Below, piece by piece: positions 1 to 5,048 of a DNA stretch of 7,241 nucleotides; the stretch's first letter is position 1; the number at the start of each line of letters is the position of its first letter. Source of the stretch: an uncultured Erysipelotrichaceae bacterium (lineage in GTDB: Bacteria > Bacillota_I > Bacilli_A > Erysipelotrichales > Erysipelotrichaceae). The DNA lies in the NCBI GenBank assembly GCA_902796525.1, contig CADBPB010000178.1, positions 1 through 7,241 of the forward strand, given 5' to 3'. Below the pieces are notes generated by a model. It was not told the DNA's origin and did not search any database. It worked only from the letters and a program-made list of their open reading frames with translations. Position numbers and translations under genes: made by a program.

Positions 1-691
1 ATCTGTTCAACATCTCCGTATATTCCAGAAGCATCCCTAGATCTGTTCCATCCGACTCGCTATACTTCTCCATGAACGCGATATACTCATCGATAAATTC
101 TTCATACGCATCGATCCCTTCCTTGATCTCCGGACGTATTGTATTCTCTGATACTGTTTCCTCCACAGGTTCTGTTTCCTGTATCGGTTCTTCTTCTACC
201 GCTTCCGTGCTTTCCTCGATAATCTCTTCAGGTACTGTCTGATCCTTGCTGATGATTTCCTCGATGATATCCGGATCCTGTCTGTCTGATACTTTCGCGA
301 GATACAGTTTTTCCTCTCCGTCTGTATAAACAAGTTCCCCATCTTCCATACGCAATGCTAAATCCCCGAAAGCGATCGACTTCTGATCATCTCCGGTTTT
401 CCAGATCACTTCCAGTTTTTCCTCTGTCGTCGGGACATAAATATATCCTGTCCCTTTTTCATTGATGATCATAATGAAATCAACGGCATCATCCGCATCG
501 TAAACTCTTAACTGTTCGATGGTATAACGGGTTCCATCCGAGTAGATTCCTGAGGTCCTCCATGTCCCATAGAACGCCTCATACGGATCTTTCTCTACGG
601 TATTTTGTTCGTTCTTTGCGCTCTTTGCTCCGGAACATCCCGTCAGCATCAGCATTCCCAGCATCACTATGATGAACAGTTTTTTTCTCAT
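1..691 (-). CDS. DUF6591-like lipoprotein, C-terminus cut by window edge
   Basis: Partial gene; 230 codons are visible and it continues past base 1. The start is ATG at 691-689, preceded by GGGAGG (699-704) at 7 bases. The N-terminus is a lipoprotein signal peptide: MRKK, a hydrophobic stretch, then lipobox LTGC with the Cys near residue 19, so the product is probably anchored outside the membrane. A small beta-rich region follows, starting around the FYGTW motif and containing repeated short charged strands. Next comes an acidic linker very rich in Glu, and near the visible end a helix beginning IRPEIKEGIDAYEEFIDEY. That helix resembles the C-terminal domain I know as DUF6591, common in gut Firmicute lipoproteins; the assignment is from memory and no function is established. 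The start overlaps the stop of the MerR gene as ATGA, so the two are almost certainly co-transcribed and translationally coupled. Confidence 0.85.
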   Translation of the reverse strand, partial: MRKKLFIIVMLGMLMLTGCSGAKSAKNEQNTVEKDPYEAFYGTWRTSGIYSDGTRYTIEQLRVYDADDAVDFIMIINEKGTGYIYVPTTEEKLEVIWKTGDDQKSIAFGDLALRMEDGELVYTDGEEKLYLAKVSDRQDPDIIEEIISKDQTVPEEIIEESTEAVEEEPIQETEPVEETVSENTIRPEIKEGIDAYEEFIDEYIAFMEKYSESDGTDLGMLLEYTEMLNR

Positions 692-1074
692 TTTCTTTCC
701 TCCCTGATCATTTCCATGATCGCTTCTTCATATTTCGTGTCGTTTCCTTCGTTCAGATAGTCATCGATGATCTCGATCTGCCTGTCCAGTCTGTTTCTTT
801 GTTTTTCCAGGATCTCTTTCTGTTCCTTTAGACGCATTTTAATGGCTTCTGCGGAACCATCGATGAAAGCGGCGATCTCTTTCAGTTGGAATCCCGTTTC
901 CTGATAGAAACGGATCCGGACGATCCTGCGGAGCGTTTCTTCGTCATAGAGCAGATGTCCGTACTTGTTTCTGGATGTCGAACGGATCAGGCCCTCTTTC
1001 TCATATCCCTGGATGATTCTTCTGGATAACCCCAGCATGTTGCGGATCTCACGCAACGAGATGTCTTGTTTCAT
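688..1074 (-). CDS. MerR-family transcriptional regulator
   Basis: 128 residues. Residues about 5-70 form the MerR winged helix-turn-helix: ISLREIRNMLGLSRRIIQGYEKEGLI is the HTH, followed by the wing with R35 to Y43 (NKYGHLLYDEE) and the second helical pair around RIRFYQETGFQLKEI. Residues about 75-107 are the dimerising coiled coil. The C-terminal effector part is very short (about 20 residues) and there is no cysteine anywhere, which argues against a metal or redox sensor of the MerR/CueR/SoxR type. The ligand is unknown. I chose the ATG at 1074, not the in-frame ATG at 1089, because AGGAGG (1081-1086) overlaps the upstream one and lies 6 bases before 1074. It overlaps the downstream lipoprotein gene by 4 bases. 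Matched dyads in the upstream intergenic region suggest autoregulation and control of the divergent operon (inference). Confidence 0.93.
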   Translation of the reverse strand: MKQDISLREIRNMLGLSRRIIQGYEKEGLIRSTSRNKYGHLLYDEETLRRIVRIRFYQETGFQLKEIAAFIDGSAEAIKMRLKEQKEILEKQRNRLDRQIEIIDDYLNEGNDTKYEEAIMEMIREERK

Positions 1075-1080
1075 TTCTTT

Positions 1081-1086
1081 CCTCCT
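1081..1086 (-). promoter_or_regulatory. Ribosome binding site deciding the MerR start
   Basis: AGGAGG on the minus strand, 6 bases before the ATG at 1074. It covers codons 2 and 3 of the longer reading frame starting at 1089, which therefore cannot be the start it serves. Confidence 0.85.
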
Positions 1087-1087
1087 C

Positions 1088-1118
1088 ATATTGGAAGTGC
1101 ACCTGACGTGCAGTCAAG
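1088..1118 (-). promoter_or_regulatory. Putative MerR-type operator/promoter toward merR
   Basis: On the minus strand a CTTGACTG box (1118-1111) gives a -35-like TTGACT. It is followed by the dyad TGCAC-GTCAG-GTGCA. CAATAT (18-base spacer) or AATATG (19-base spacer) are weak -10 candidates. A dyad packed against the -35 in a long spacer is the known layout of MerR-controlled promoters such as the mercury operon promoter. One difficulty: a -10 here would place the transcript start at or beyond the AGGAGG of the merR gene. The site may therefore act as an operator rather than as the productive merR promoter. Confidence 0.5.
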
Positions 1119-1154
1119 TGTTCCAGTAAAGGACAGGAAAAATACGCGAAAAGA

Positions 1155-1185
1155 CTTGACTGTCCCTGAAGGACAGGGATAAATT
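1155..1185 (+). promoter_or_regulatory. Putative MerR-type promoter toward the plus-strand operon
   Basis: CTTGACTG (1155-1162) supplies a -35 TTGACT at 1156-1161. TAAATT at 1180-1185 gives a -10 with an 18-base spacer; ATAAAT at 1179-1184 gives 17. The dyad TGTCC-CTGAA-GGACA (1161-1175) sits at the same offset from the -35 as the dyad in the opposite promoter. A second overlapping dyad, TCCCTG-5-CAGGGA (1163-1179), is present. The half-site AAGGACAGG is repeated exactly at 1129-1137 and 1169-1177, 40 bases apart, so two protein contacts on one helical face are possible. Long spacer plus central dyad is typical for activation by a MerR regulator, here presumably the adjacent one. Confidence 0.55.
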
Positions 1186-1190
1186 GATTA

Positions 1191-1295
1191 CACCAAGAGA
1201 TTCGTCTCTCAAGGTTATCCTTACGTTTGGAAGGGGGGTATCTCCTTCAAGAAAGATCTTATAGACCCGTAAGATCTTTTTTAGGAAGTTTTTTT
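1191..1295 (+). ncRNA. Candidate structured leader or small RNA before the operon
   Basis: A transcript from the plus-strand promoter would begin near 1191 and meet a chain of possible hairpins. These are AGAGA-TTCG-TCTCT (1196-1209), AAGG-TTAT-CCTT (1211-1222), TTGGAAGG with CCTTCAA (1227-1250, one bulged G), then the terminator at 1252-1282. That makes a structured RNA of roughly 90-105 bases ending before the first gene of the operon. GGTATC (1237-1242) could instead pair with GATACC (1309-1314), a possible antiterminator contact. I do not recognise a T-box or any riboswitch class. It could be an attenuator, a stand-alone small RNA, or only the relic of one. Existence of the transcript is inference. 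Confidence 0.35.
1252..1295 (+). terminator. Intrinsic terminator inside the divergent intergenic region
   Basis: A perfect 10-base stem, AAAGATCTTA (1252-1261) with TAAGATCTTT (1270-1279) around an 8-base loop, runs into TTTTTT (1277-1282). A second run of seven T follows at 1289-1295. CTTC (1245-1248) can pair with GAAG (1285-1288) to extend the hairpin to the second T-run. The T-tract is on the plus strand only. Since no gene ends here, the terminator must act on a transcript initiated within the intergenic region. Confidence 0.7.
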
Positions 1296-1326
1296 GCATC
1301 CTCGATTTGATACCATTTTCATGAAC

Positions 1327-1332
1327 AGGAGG
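1327..1332 (+). promoter_or_regulatory. Ribosome binding site deciding a TTG start
   Basis: AGGAGG at 1327-1332 lies 8 bases before TTG at 1341. It overlaps the in-frame GTG at 1332, so that GTG is unlikely to be the initiator. Confidence 0.8.
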
Positions 1333-1340
1333 TGCTTTTA

Positions 1341-1709
1341 TTGGAACGATACCAGAGCAAAATGATGAATTTATACAAAGAACTGACCCATTCCGACCTG
1401 GAAGGCAGCATTCCTTACGGAAACAATATCCGCAATCTCTATGTGATCTACTGCCTCGATCAGATCGGCAATGATTCCGATTTCAAGATCCCCGAATATG
1501 CCTATGGGGGATTCGTCAAGGAGATCAGCAGGATCGCTGATGAATGCAGCGAACGCTTCATCGACGGAGAAGACTATTCTTCCATTTCCCTCTACAGCCT
1601 TTCCGGAGCCTTCCTGGCTTATTTTCTGGAACAGGGGATGCAGTTATCGGAAATCGACAAAATCAGCTCCTACGAGCTTGCAGAAACTGTTGCCAGATAC
1701 CTGGAATGA
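1341..1709 (+). CDS. Small soluble protein of unknown function, first gene of operon
   Basis: 122 residues, beginning ERYQSKMMNLYKEL after the initiator. I place the start at TTG 1341, 8 bases after a full AGGAGG; the in-frame GTG at 1332 overlaps that site. No signal peptide or membrane segment is seen, so the product should be cytoplasmic. The sequence looks mainly helical: a first helix around residues 1-15, a middle section with NNIRNLYVIYCLDQIG, then FVKEISRIADECSERF, and a closing helix ending SSYELAETVARYLE. I do not recognise the family. The stop lies 13 bases before the tandem-repeat gene, so the two are probably co-transcribed. Expression may depend on the MerR-type promoter and on read-through of the terminator upstream. 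Confidence 0.8.
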   Translation: MERYQSKMMNLYKELTHSDLEGSIPYGNNIRNLYVIYCLDQIGNDSDFKIPEYAYGGFVKEISRIADECSERFIDGEDYSSISLYSLSGAFLAYFLEQGMQLSEIDKISSYELAETVARYLE

Positions 1710-1722
1710 AAGGAAAATAGAA

Positions 1723-2076
1723 ATGTTTTTTGATAAAGAAGTAAAATATTCCCGTAAGAGTTTCTGGAATGACGATGTCACGAACTACTACGATGAAAAT
1801 GGCAGGAAGATCGGTTCCTCCCGAAAAAGCCTATGGAACGACGACAAAACAGTCTATTATGATGAAAATGGGAAGAAGGTTGGAACATCCAGAAGAAGCC
1901 TGTGGAACGAAGACCGTACCGATTACTACGATGATTCTAATGAAAAAACAGGCTATTCCCGAAAGAGCCTGTGGGATGACGGTTCCGTGAACTACTACGA
2001 CAGGAATCATCACAAGACAGGCAGAAGCAGAAAGAGTCTGCTCGATGAAGATAAAACGATCTACAAGAAACGATAA
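1723..2076 (+). CDS. Tandem 23-residue repeat protein, unknown function
   Basis: 117 residues. After nine leader residues (MFFDKEVKY) the whole protein is a tandem array with an exact 23-residue period. Repeats begin at residues 10, 33, 56, 79 and 102; the fifth is cut after 16 residues. The consensus is SRKSLWNDD-x-T-x-YYDENG-x-K-x-G-x, with the SR(K/R)S, W and YYD positions best kept. The pattern superficially recalls YD/RHS repeats but is shorter and too regular. I have a general memory of similar short-repeat proteins in Firmicutes without known function. No signal peptide or membrane segment is visible. The start is ATG 1723, with AAAGGA upstream; the same frame is open back to 1471, but that part overlaps the preceding gene. 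Each unit mixes basic and acidic residues around aromatics, as in small beta-repeat folds (inference). Confidence 0.85.
   Translation: MFFDKEVKYSRKSFWNDDVTNYYDENGRKIGSSRKSLWNDDKTVYYDENGKKVGTSRRSLWNEDRTDYYDDSNEKTGYSRKSLWDDGSVNYYDRNHHKTGRSRKSLLDEDKTIYKKR
1750..2073 (+). repeat. Five 69-base coding repeat units
   Basis: Units start at 1750, 1819, 1888, 1957 and 2026, the last being 48 bases. The period stays exactly 69 with no insertions. Codons differ much more than residues: the arginine after the first serine is CGT, CGA, AGA, CGA, AGA. The duplication is therefore old and the repeats are kept by selection on protein, rather than being a fresh or slipping DNA array. Confidence 0.9.
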
Positions 2077-2085
2077 GGAAACGGA

Positions 2086-3057
2086 ATGAAGAAGAATAGA
2101 ACGGAAACGATGATGAGAGAGAAGGCAATGAAAACGATATTGTTCATCCTGCTTTTCCTCGTTCTTGTTTCATGTGCAGGAAAGGAGAGCTCTTCTTCCA
2201 AGAAGGAGACGGCAAAGCCTTATCCGGTCGAAAACAAGCCTAATAAGGAAGAAAACAGTCCTTCCTCTTTCAAGAACGATCCTTTGTCCCTGAGCTTCCG
2301 GAATTCGTACTATTACACCGAATCCGAGCTGAGAAATAAACTGGCCCTGTCCGAACTGGAATACTGTTCCTATCTGATCGAAGGGGAAGGACCGGTCGAT
2401 TATGTCCTGACCTGGAATCTGAAAAGCAGCGGCAAAGAGGTATACCGCTGTGAATACTCTTACGACAAGAACCGGAGCTACAAGGTCAAGGCCCAGGCGG
2501 CCTGCGAGCTGTCGGAAGGCTATGAAGACTATCGCGATGGCGATAGGGAACTGATCCGGGAATACGTCATGCCTCAAGAAAACGATCAGATAGACATGTT
2601 CGTGTATGAAAACAGCTCAGGCTACTATGAGGATTATTTCATTCTTGGCAAGTATTCCGATATGTCCTGCTACATCAAGGGGGAGGATATCTACTTCGAG
2701 TATTCCTGGTATCAGAGAACGGAAGACGGTCCTGTTCTGGTCTATAAATCGACTGCGAAGAATACGGATACGACTTGGGGGAAACGGTACAATGAAACGC
2801 TTTGGCGTCTCTTTGAAGAATCTTATAAAAACATCGATATCGTTCCTTATGAAGAATATCAAAGAGACAGGGATTATTATGAAGTCTATCATCAGTGGGA
2901 AAACAGGGAACAGGAAAAGCAGGCAGAGGAAAGCATGAAGGAGATGATAGAGATCTACTGTGCCTGCGGAGATGAAGATGAACTCTATTCCGAGTATGAG
3001 GATGATTTCGATTCGTGGGAAGAAGCGGAAGACTTCTGGGAACGGTACTGCGAGTAG
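2086..3057 (+). CDS. Predicted lipoprotein, Tyr- and acid-rich, unknown function
   Basis: 323 residues from ATG 2086, which has AAGGA 6 bases upstream; ATG 2128 (residue 15) is an alternative start. Either way the hydrophobic stretch TILFILLFLVL ends in lipobox LVSC with Cys30, so a lipid-anchored extracytoplasmic protein is predicted. A Ser/Lys/Glu/Pro-rich tether (about residues 31-65) follows. The body (about 70-250) is rich in Tyr and alternating charged strands, with motifs such as YYTESELRNKLALSELEYC and DYVLTWNLKSSGKEVYRC. The C-terminus is a charged helix, then a strongly acidic end (DELYSEYEDDFDSWEEAEDF). Several cysteines (for example ACAC-like IYCACGDE near residue 290 and the penultimate residue) could form disulfides. 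No family was recognised. It lies 9 bases after the repeat gene and no clear plus-strand terminator follows. Confidence 0.88.
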   Translation: MKKNRTETMMREKAMKTILFILLFLVLVSCAGKESSSSKKETAKPYPVENKPNKEENSPSSFKNDPLSLSFRNSYYYTESELRNKLALSELEYCSYLIEGEGPVDYVLTWNLKSSGKEVYRCEYSYDKNRSYKVKAQAACELSEGYEDYRDGDRELIREYVMPQENDQIDMFVYENSSGYYEDYFILGKYSDMSCYIKGEDIYFEYSWYQRTEDGPVLVYKSTAKNTDTTWGKRYNETLWRLFEESYKNIDIVPYEEYQRDRDYYEVYHQWENREQEKQAEESMKEMIEIYCACGDEDELYSEYEDDFDSWEEAEDFWERYCE

Positions 3058-3181
3058 AGTCGTTATTATATGCACCTGCTATAATATTGCTGAAGGTATG
3101 ATATGGTCATTTATTCCGGCAATCCAAATCTTAGAGAAAAAGAATATAGTCAATCAGGATCCCGAAGAATATACAGGAAAC

Positions 3182-3205
3182 GAAAAAGAAGCCAGACGGC
3201 TTCTT
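3182..3205 (-). terminator. Intrinsic terminator of the 396-residue protein gene
   Basis: AAGAAGCC (3186-3193) and GGCTTCTT (3198-3205) form an 8-base stem with a 4-base loop. Read on the minus strand it runs into TTTTT at 3187-3183, about 40 bases after that gene's stop. CTGGCTTC at 3223-3230 can compete for pairing with GAAGCCAG at 3188-3195. The plus strand has no T-run after the stem, so it would be a poor terminator for the lipoprotein operon coming from the left. Confidence 0.75.
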
Positions 3206-3247
3206 AAAGGACTGATTAAGGCCTGGCTTCATTACGGTTCGATCTGA

Positions 3248-4438
3248 TCAGTATTTCTTCTTTTTCAGTTCCTCGAAACCGAACGGTTTATCCAAAGGGC
3301 TGTCGCTTGTCACATAAGTGTCGCCCTTTTTATATGCGTAATGATTATCGGTATGGATCACATGCTCGTGTCCGTAACCGTCAACAAACCTGCGGTCTCC
3401 CCGAAAGGTATCCGACCACTGTTCGTTCATCTTGTCATGGATCTTCTTTGAATACTCGTGGGAACTGTTGTGGATCGCAGTGATCTCATCCTGCGTGTTC
3501 CTGACATAATCGAATATACGGGCATCGTTCTCTGCCTTCCAGCGCCGGTATTCCGCCCAAATCGCTTCGATCTCGCGCTGTTCCTCTTCGTCGACCTCAG
3601 GCTTCTGCACAGGTGTGTCTTTCTTTTCCATCCGTTCTCTCACATCGTTCCAGACATCCTCGCAGATCTGCACATTGTGCCTGACCACCGGCAGGAAGAC
3701 CTGTTCGTAAGCAAAGTCATAGTCCTCTTCCAGACAGTCCATCCCGATCTCCTGATCGACATCCCATTCGATCTGCTGCTCAATGAACTGCACATAGCGG
3801 TCATTCTCTTCGTCATAGAGACAGCCCGGATAAAGACGCAGCAGATCTTCTTCGCTCAATCCGGTCGCATCGATCGTTTTCTCCCGAACGACATATAGGG
3901 ATGTCAGCAGGGCTGAATTCAGATAATAATGCTTCCGGCCGTCCTGCATATAGGTATAGACGCTGATACCTCTTGCATAATACGCATCGACCAGTCTTCT
4001 TCCTTTTTCCTTTTCTTTCTCAAACTGTTTTTCATAGGTCTTTTTTGTATTCGCCTCGTTGCTGGTGAAGGGGATGTGCCTGACAAAGGAAAGATCCTGC
4101 TTGCCAGATAAACGTTTTAACGCGTCTTCCTCAAGATACATTTCCAGACTTATGGATCTTTTATGCAGCTGTCCCGTTTCATCGACGGTTCCATCCGGAC
4201 AGGGATGCAGCTCGTCATCGAGATAAGCAGTCAAGGAACGGTAACGGATGCTGGAAGATCCGTCCGGAGCATTGTTCGTGATCTCGAAAACATCCGGCAT
4301 GCAGTAGCCTCCATAGGCATCCTCATAGCGATCGATCGTACTGCTCCATCCTTCCGGTACCAGCATCTTCACATACTGTTTCCCGGTCTTTTCGCTGTAG
4401 ATCGTCAGTTCATTCAGCTTGATCGTTTCATGGTTCAT
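3248..4438 (-). CDS. 396-residue cytoplasmic protein of unknown function
   Basis: ATG at 4438 has AGGAG 7 bases upstream. There is no signal peptide or membrane segment. The N-terminal part (about 1-130) begins MNHETIKLNELTIYSEKTGKQYVKMLVPEGWSS and looks beta-rich. A highly charged mixed region follows, with a Lys/Glu helix near residues 135-150 and acidic segments near 200-250. Residues about 265-340 are a long charged helix, likely coiled coil, around EEEQREIEAIWAEYRRWKAEND. Residues 341-396 form a compact aromatic tail starting at WSDTFRGDRRFVDGYG and running through HTDNHYAYKKGDTYVTSDSP. That tail resembles endings I have seen on other uncharacterised bacterial proteins, with a W...G...V..G..H...N.Y.Y...G..V.SDSP pattern; this is memory, not a search. 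Monocistronic: its own terminator follows and the upstream gene diverges. Confidence 0.85.
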   Translation of the reverse strand: MNHETIKLNELTIYSEKTGKQYVKMLVPEGWSSTIDRYEDAYGGYCMPDVFEITNNAPDGSSSIRYRSLTAYLDDELHPCPDGTVDETGQLHKRSISLEMYLEEDALKRLSGKQDLSFVRHIPFTSNEANTKKTYEKQFEKEKEKGRRLVDAYYARGISVYTYMQDGRKHYYLNSALLTSLYVVREKTIDATGLSEEDLLRLYPGCLYDEENDRYVQFIEQQIEWDVDQEIGMDCLEEDYDFAYEQVFLPVVRHNVQICEDVWNDVRERMEKKDTPVQKPEVDEEEQREIEAIWAEYRRWKAENDARIFDYVRNTQDEITAIHNSSHEYSKKIHDKMNEQWSDTFRGDRRFVDGYGHEHVIHTDNHYAYKKGDTYVTSDSPLDKPFGFEELKKKKY

Positions 4439-4488
4439 AACGGTACTCCTACATATACTTTAACATTGAATTGTTTTAGTATAAAAGT
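4439..4488. promoter_or_regulatory. Short divergent promoter region
   Basis: Only 50 bases separate the 396-residue protein gene (minus) from the 148-residue protein gene (plus). AGTATA at 4478-4483 reads TATACT on the minus strand, a -10 that would leave a leader of about 30 bases containing AGGAG. On the plus strand TAGTAT (4477-4482) or TATAAA (4480-4485) lie 6 or 3 bases before ATG 4489. The -10 boxes of the two directions overlap, so the genes may compete for polymerase. No good -35 is seen for either. Confidence 0.4.
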
Positions 4489-4935
4489 ATGGAAAACACA
4501 TTAAACATTTGCAGGATGCAGATCCGTTTCGATGAAGATACCTGCCGGTATCTCGATGCGCTTTCGGATCATCCGTTAGGGGATTCTTATATCTTTTCGA
4601 AAGTATTCGTTTCTTTTGATGATTTCGATGCGTTTCTGAAGGATGAAACGATCGATTTAACTGAAGAATTCATTGCGAAAACGGAAGAACTTTATGATAA
4701 GGCTTTCTTTGAGGAACACAACCTTGTGGCGATGTTTTCGGATGAAAGAAGCGGCTCAAACAGGCTCACATTGAAAGAGATTGAAACCGAGGGAGATGTC
4801 ATCAAGCTGCAGATCGGCAGGGAACGGGGCCTGACGATGGACATGGCATATCTGTTCCTGTTCTATGCAACAGATGGAAAAGAGATCCTGACCTCCGAAG
4901 CAAGGATCGAAGATCTGCCGGTGGAACTGTGGTAG
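4489..4935 (+). CDS. 148-residue protein of unknown function with a DMAY motif
   Basis: No signal peptide or membrane segment, so probably cytoplasmic. The first half is acidic and helical. The second half has FFEEHNLVAMF (73-83), then SGSNRL (88-93), and LTMDMAYLFLFYATDGKE (115-132). This order of FxExNLV, SGS and DMAYxF is, from memory, typical of the C-terminal domain of many short Firmicute lipoproteins, possibly related to PrcB-like folds. Here it occurs without the usual lipoprotein signal. No ribosome binding site precedes ATG 4489, and a -10-like box ends only 3-6 bases before it, so a leaderless message is possible. ATG at codon 10 is an alternative start, but GCAGG there is too close. 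A terminator follows at 4943-4985. Base composition is poorer in G+C than in the ABC gene to the right. Confidence 0.8.
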   Translation: MENTLNICRMQIRFDEDTCRYLDALSDHPLGDSYIFSKVFVSFDDFDAFLKDETIDLTEEFIAKTEELYDKAFFEEHNLVAMFSDERSGSNRLTLKEIETEGDVIKLQIGRERGLTMDMAYLFLFYATDGKEILTSEARIEDLPVELW

Positions 4936-4942
4936 GAAGATG

Positions 4943-4985
4943 AATGAGGGACAGATGTGCAGATCAATGCAGGCCCTCATTTTTT
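4943..4985 (+). terminator. Intrinsic terminator after the 148-residue protein gene
   Basis: AATGAGGG (4943-4950) pairs with CCCTCATT (4974-4981) across a 23-base loop, followed by a T-run at 4980-4985 and more T after one C. The stop codon of the gene is at 4933-4935. Confidence 0.8.
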
Positions 4986-5031
4986 CTTTTTGTCTTTTCA
5001 GAGCTTCTTCAAGGGATAAAAATGCTGTTTA

Positions 5032-5040
5032 TGTTAAAAT
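5032..5040 (+). promoter_or_regulatory. Extended -10 just before the ABC transporter start
   Basis: TG-T-TAAAAT (5032-5040) is an extended -10 with 5 of 6 consensus bases. It ends 8 bases before ATG 5049, so transcription would begin at about the start codon. No clear -35 is found 16-18 bases upstream. Confidence 0.4.
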
Positions 5041-5048
5041 GAACCTGT

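Noticed and set aside
1196..1282. T-box or known riboswitch upstream of the operon
   Set aside because: No T-box consensus (the conserved TGG-containing antiterminator bulge) and no recognised riboswitch core; only generic hairpins and a terminator are visible.
1114..1299. Minus-strand 61-codon ORF (MQKNFLKKILRVYK...) between the divergent arms
   Set aside because: It lies across both candidate promoter elements and the terminator hairpin and has only GAGG touching the ATG; its protein-like look is best explained by chance.
1471..1722. In-frame N-terminal extension of the repeat protein
   Set aside because: It lies entirely inside the preceding gene in another frame; the repeat array begins only after ATG 1723, which has its own ribosome binding site.
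1750..2073. CRISPR array or RHS/YD repeats
   Set aside because: The 69-base units are coding and contiguous with no spacers, and the 23-residue motif is shorter and more regular than YD repeats.
2170..3075. Long minus-strand ORFs opposite the lipoprotein gene
   Set aside because: They are opposite-strand shadows of a strongly coding gene; they lack ribosome binding sites and have low-complexity hydrophobic translations.
3070..3085. TGCACCTG plus TATAAT as a further regulator-controlled promoter
   Set aside because: Only one half of the dyad is present, there is no -35 at a usable distance, and no convincing gene follows.
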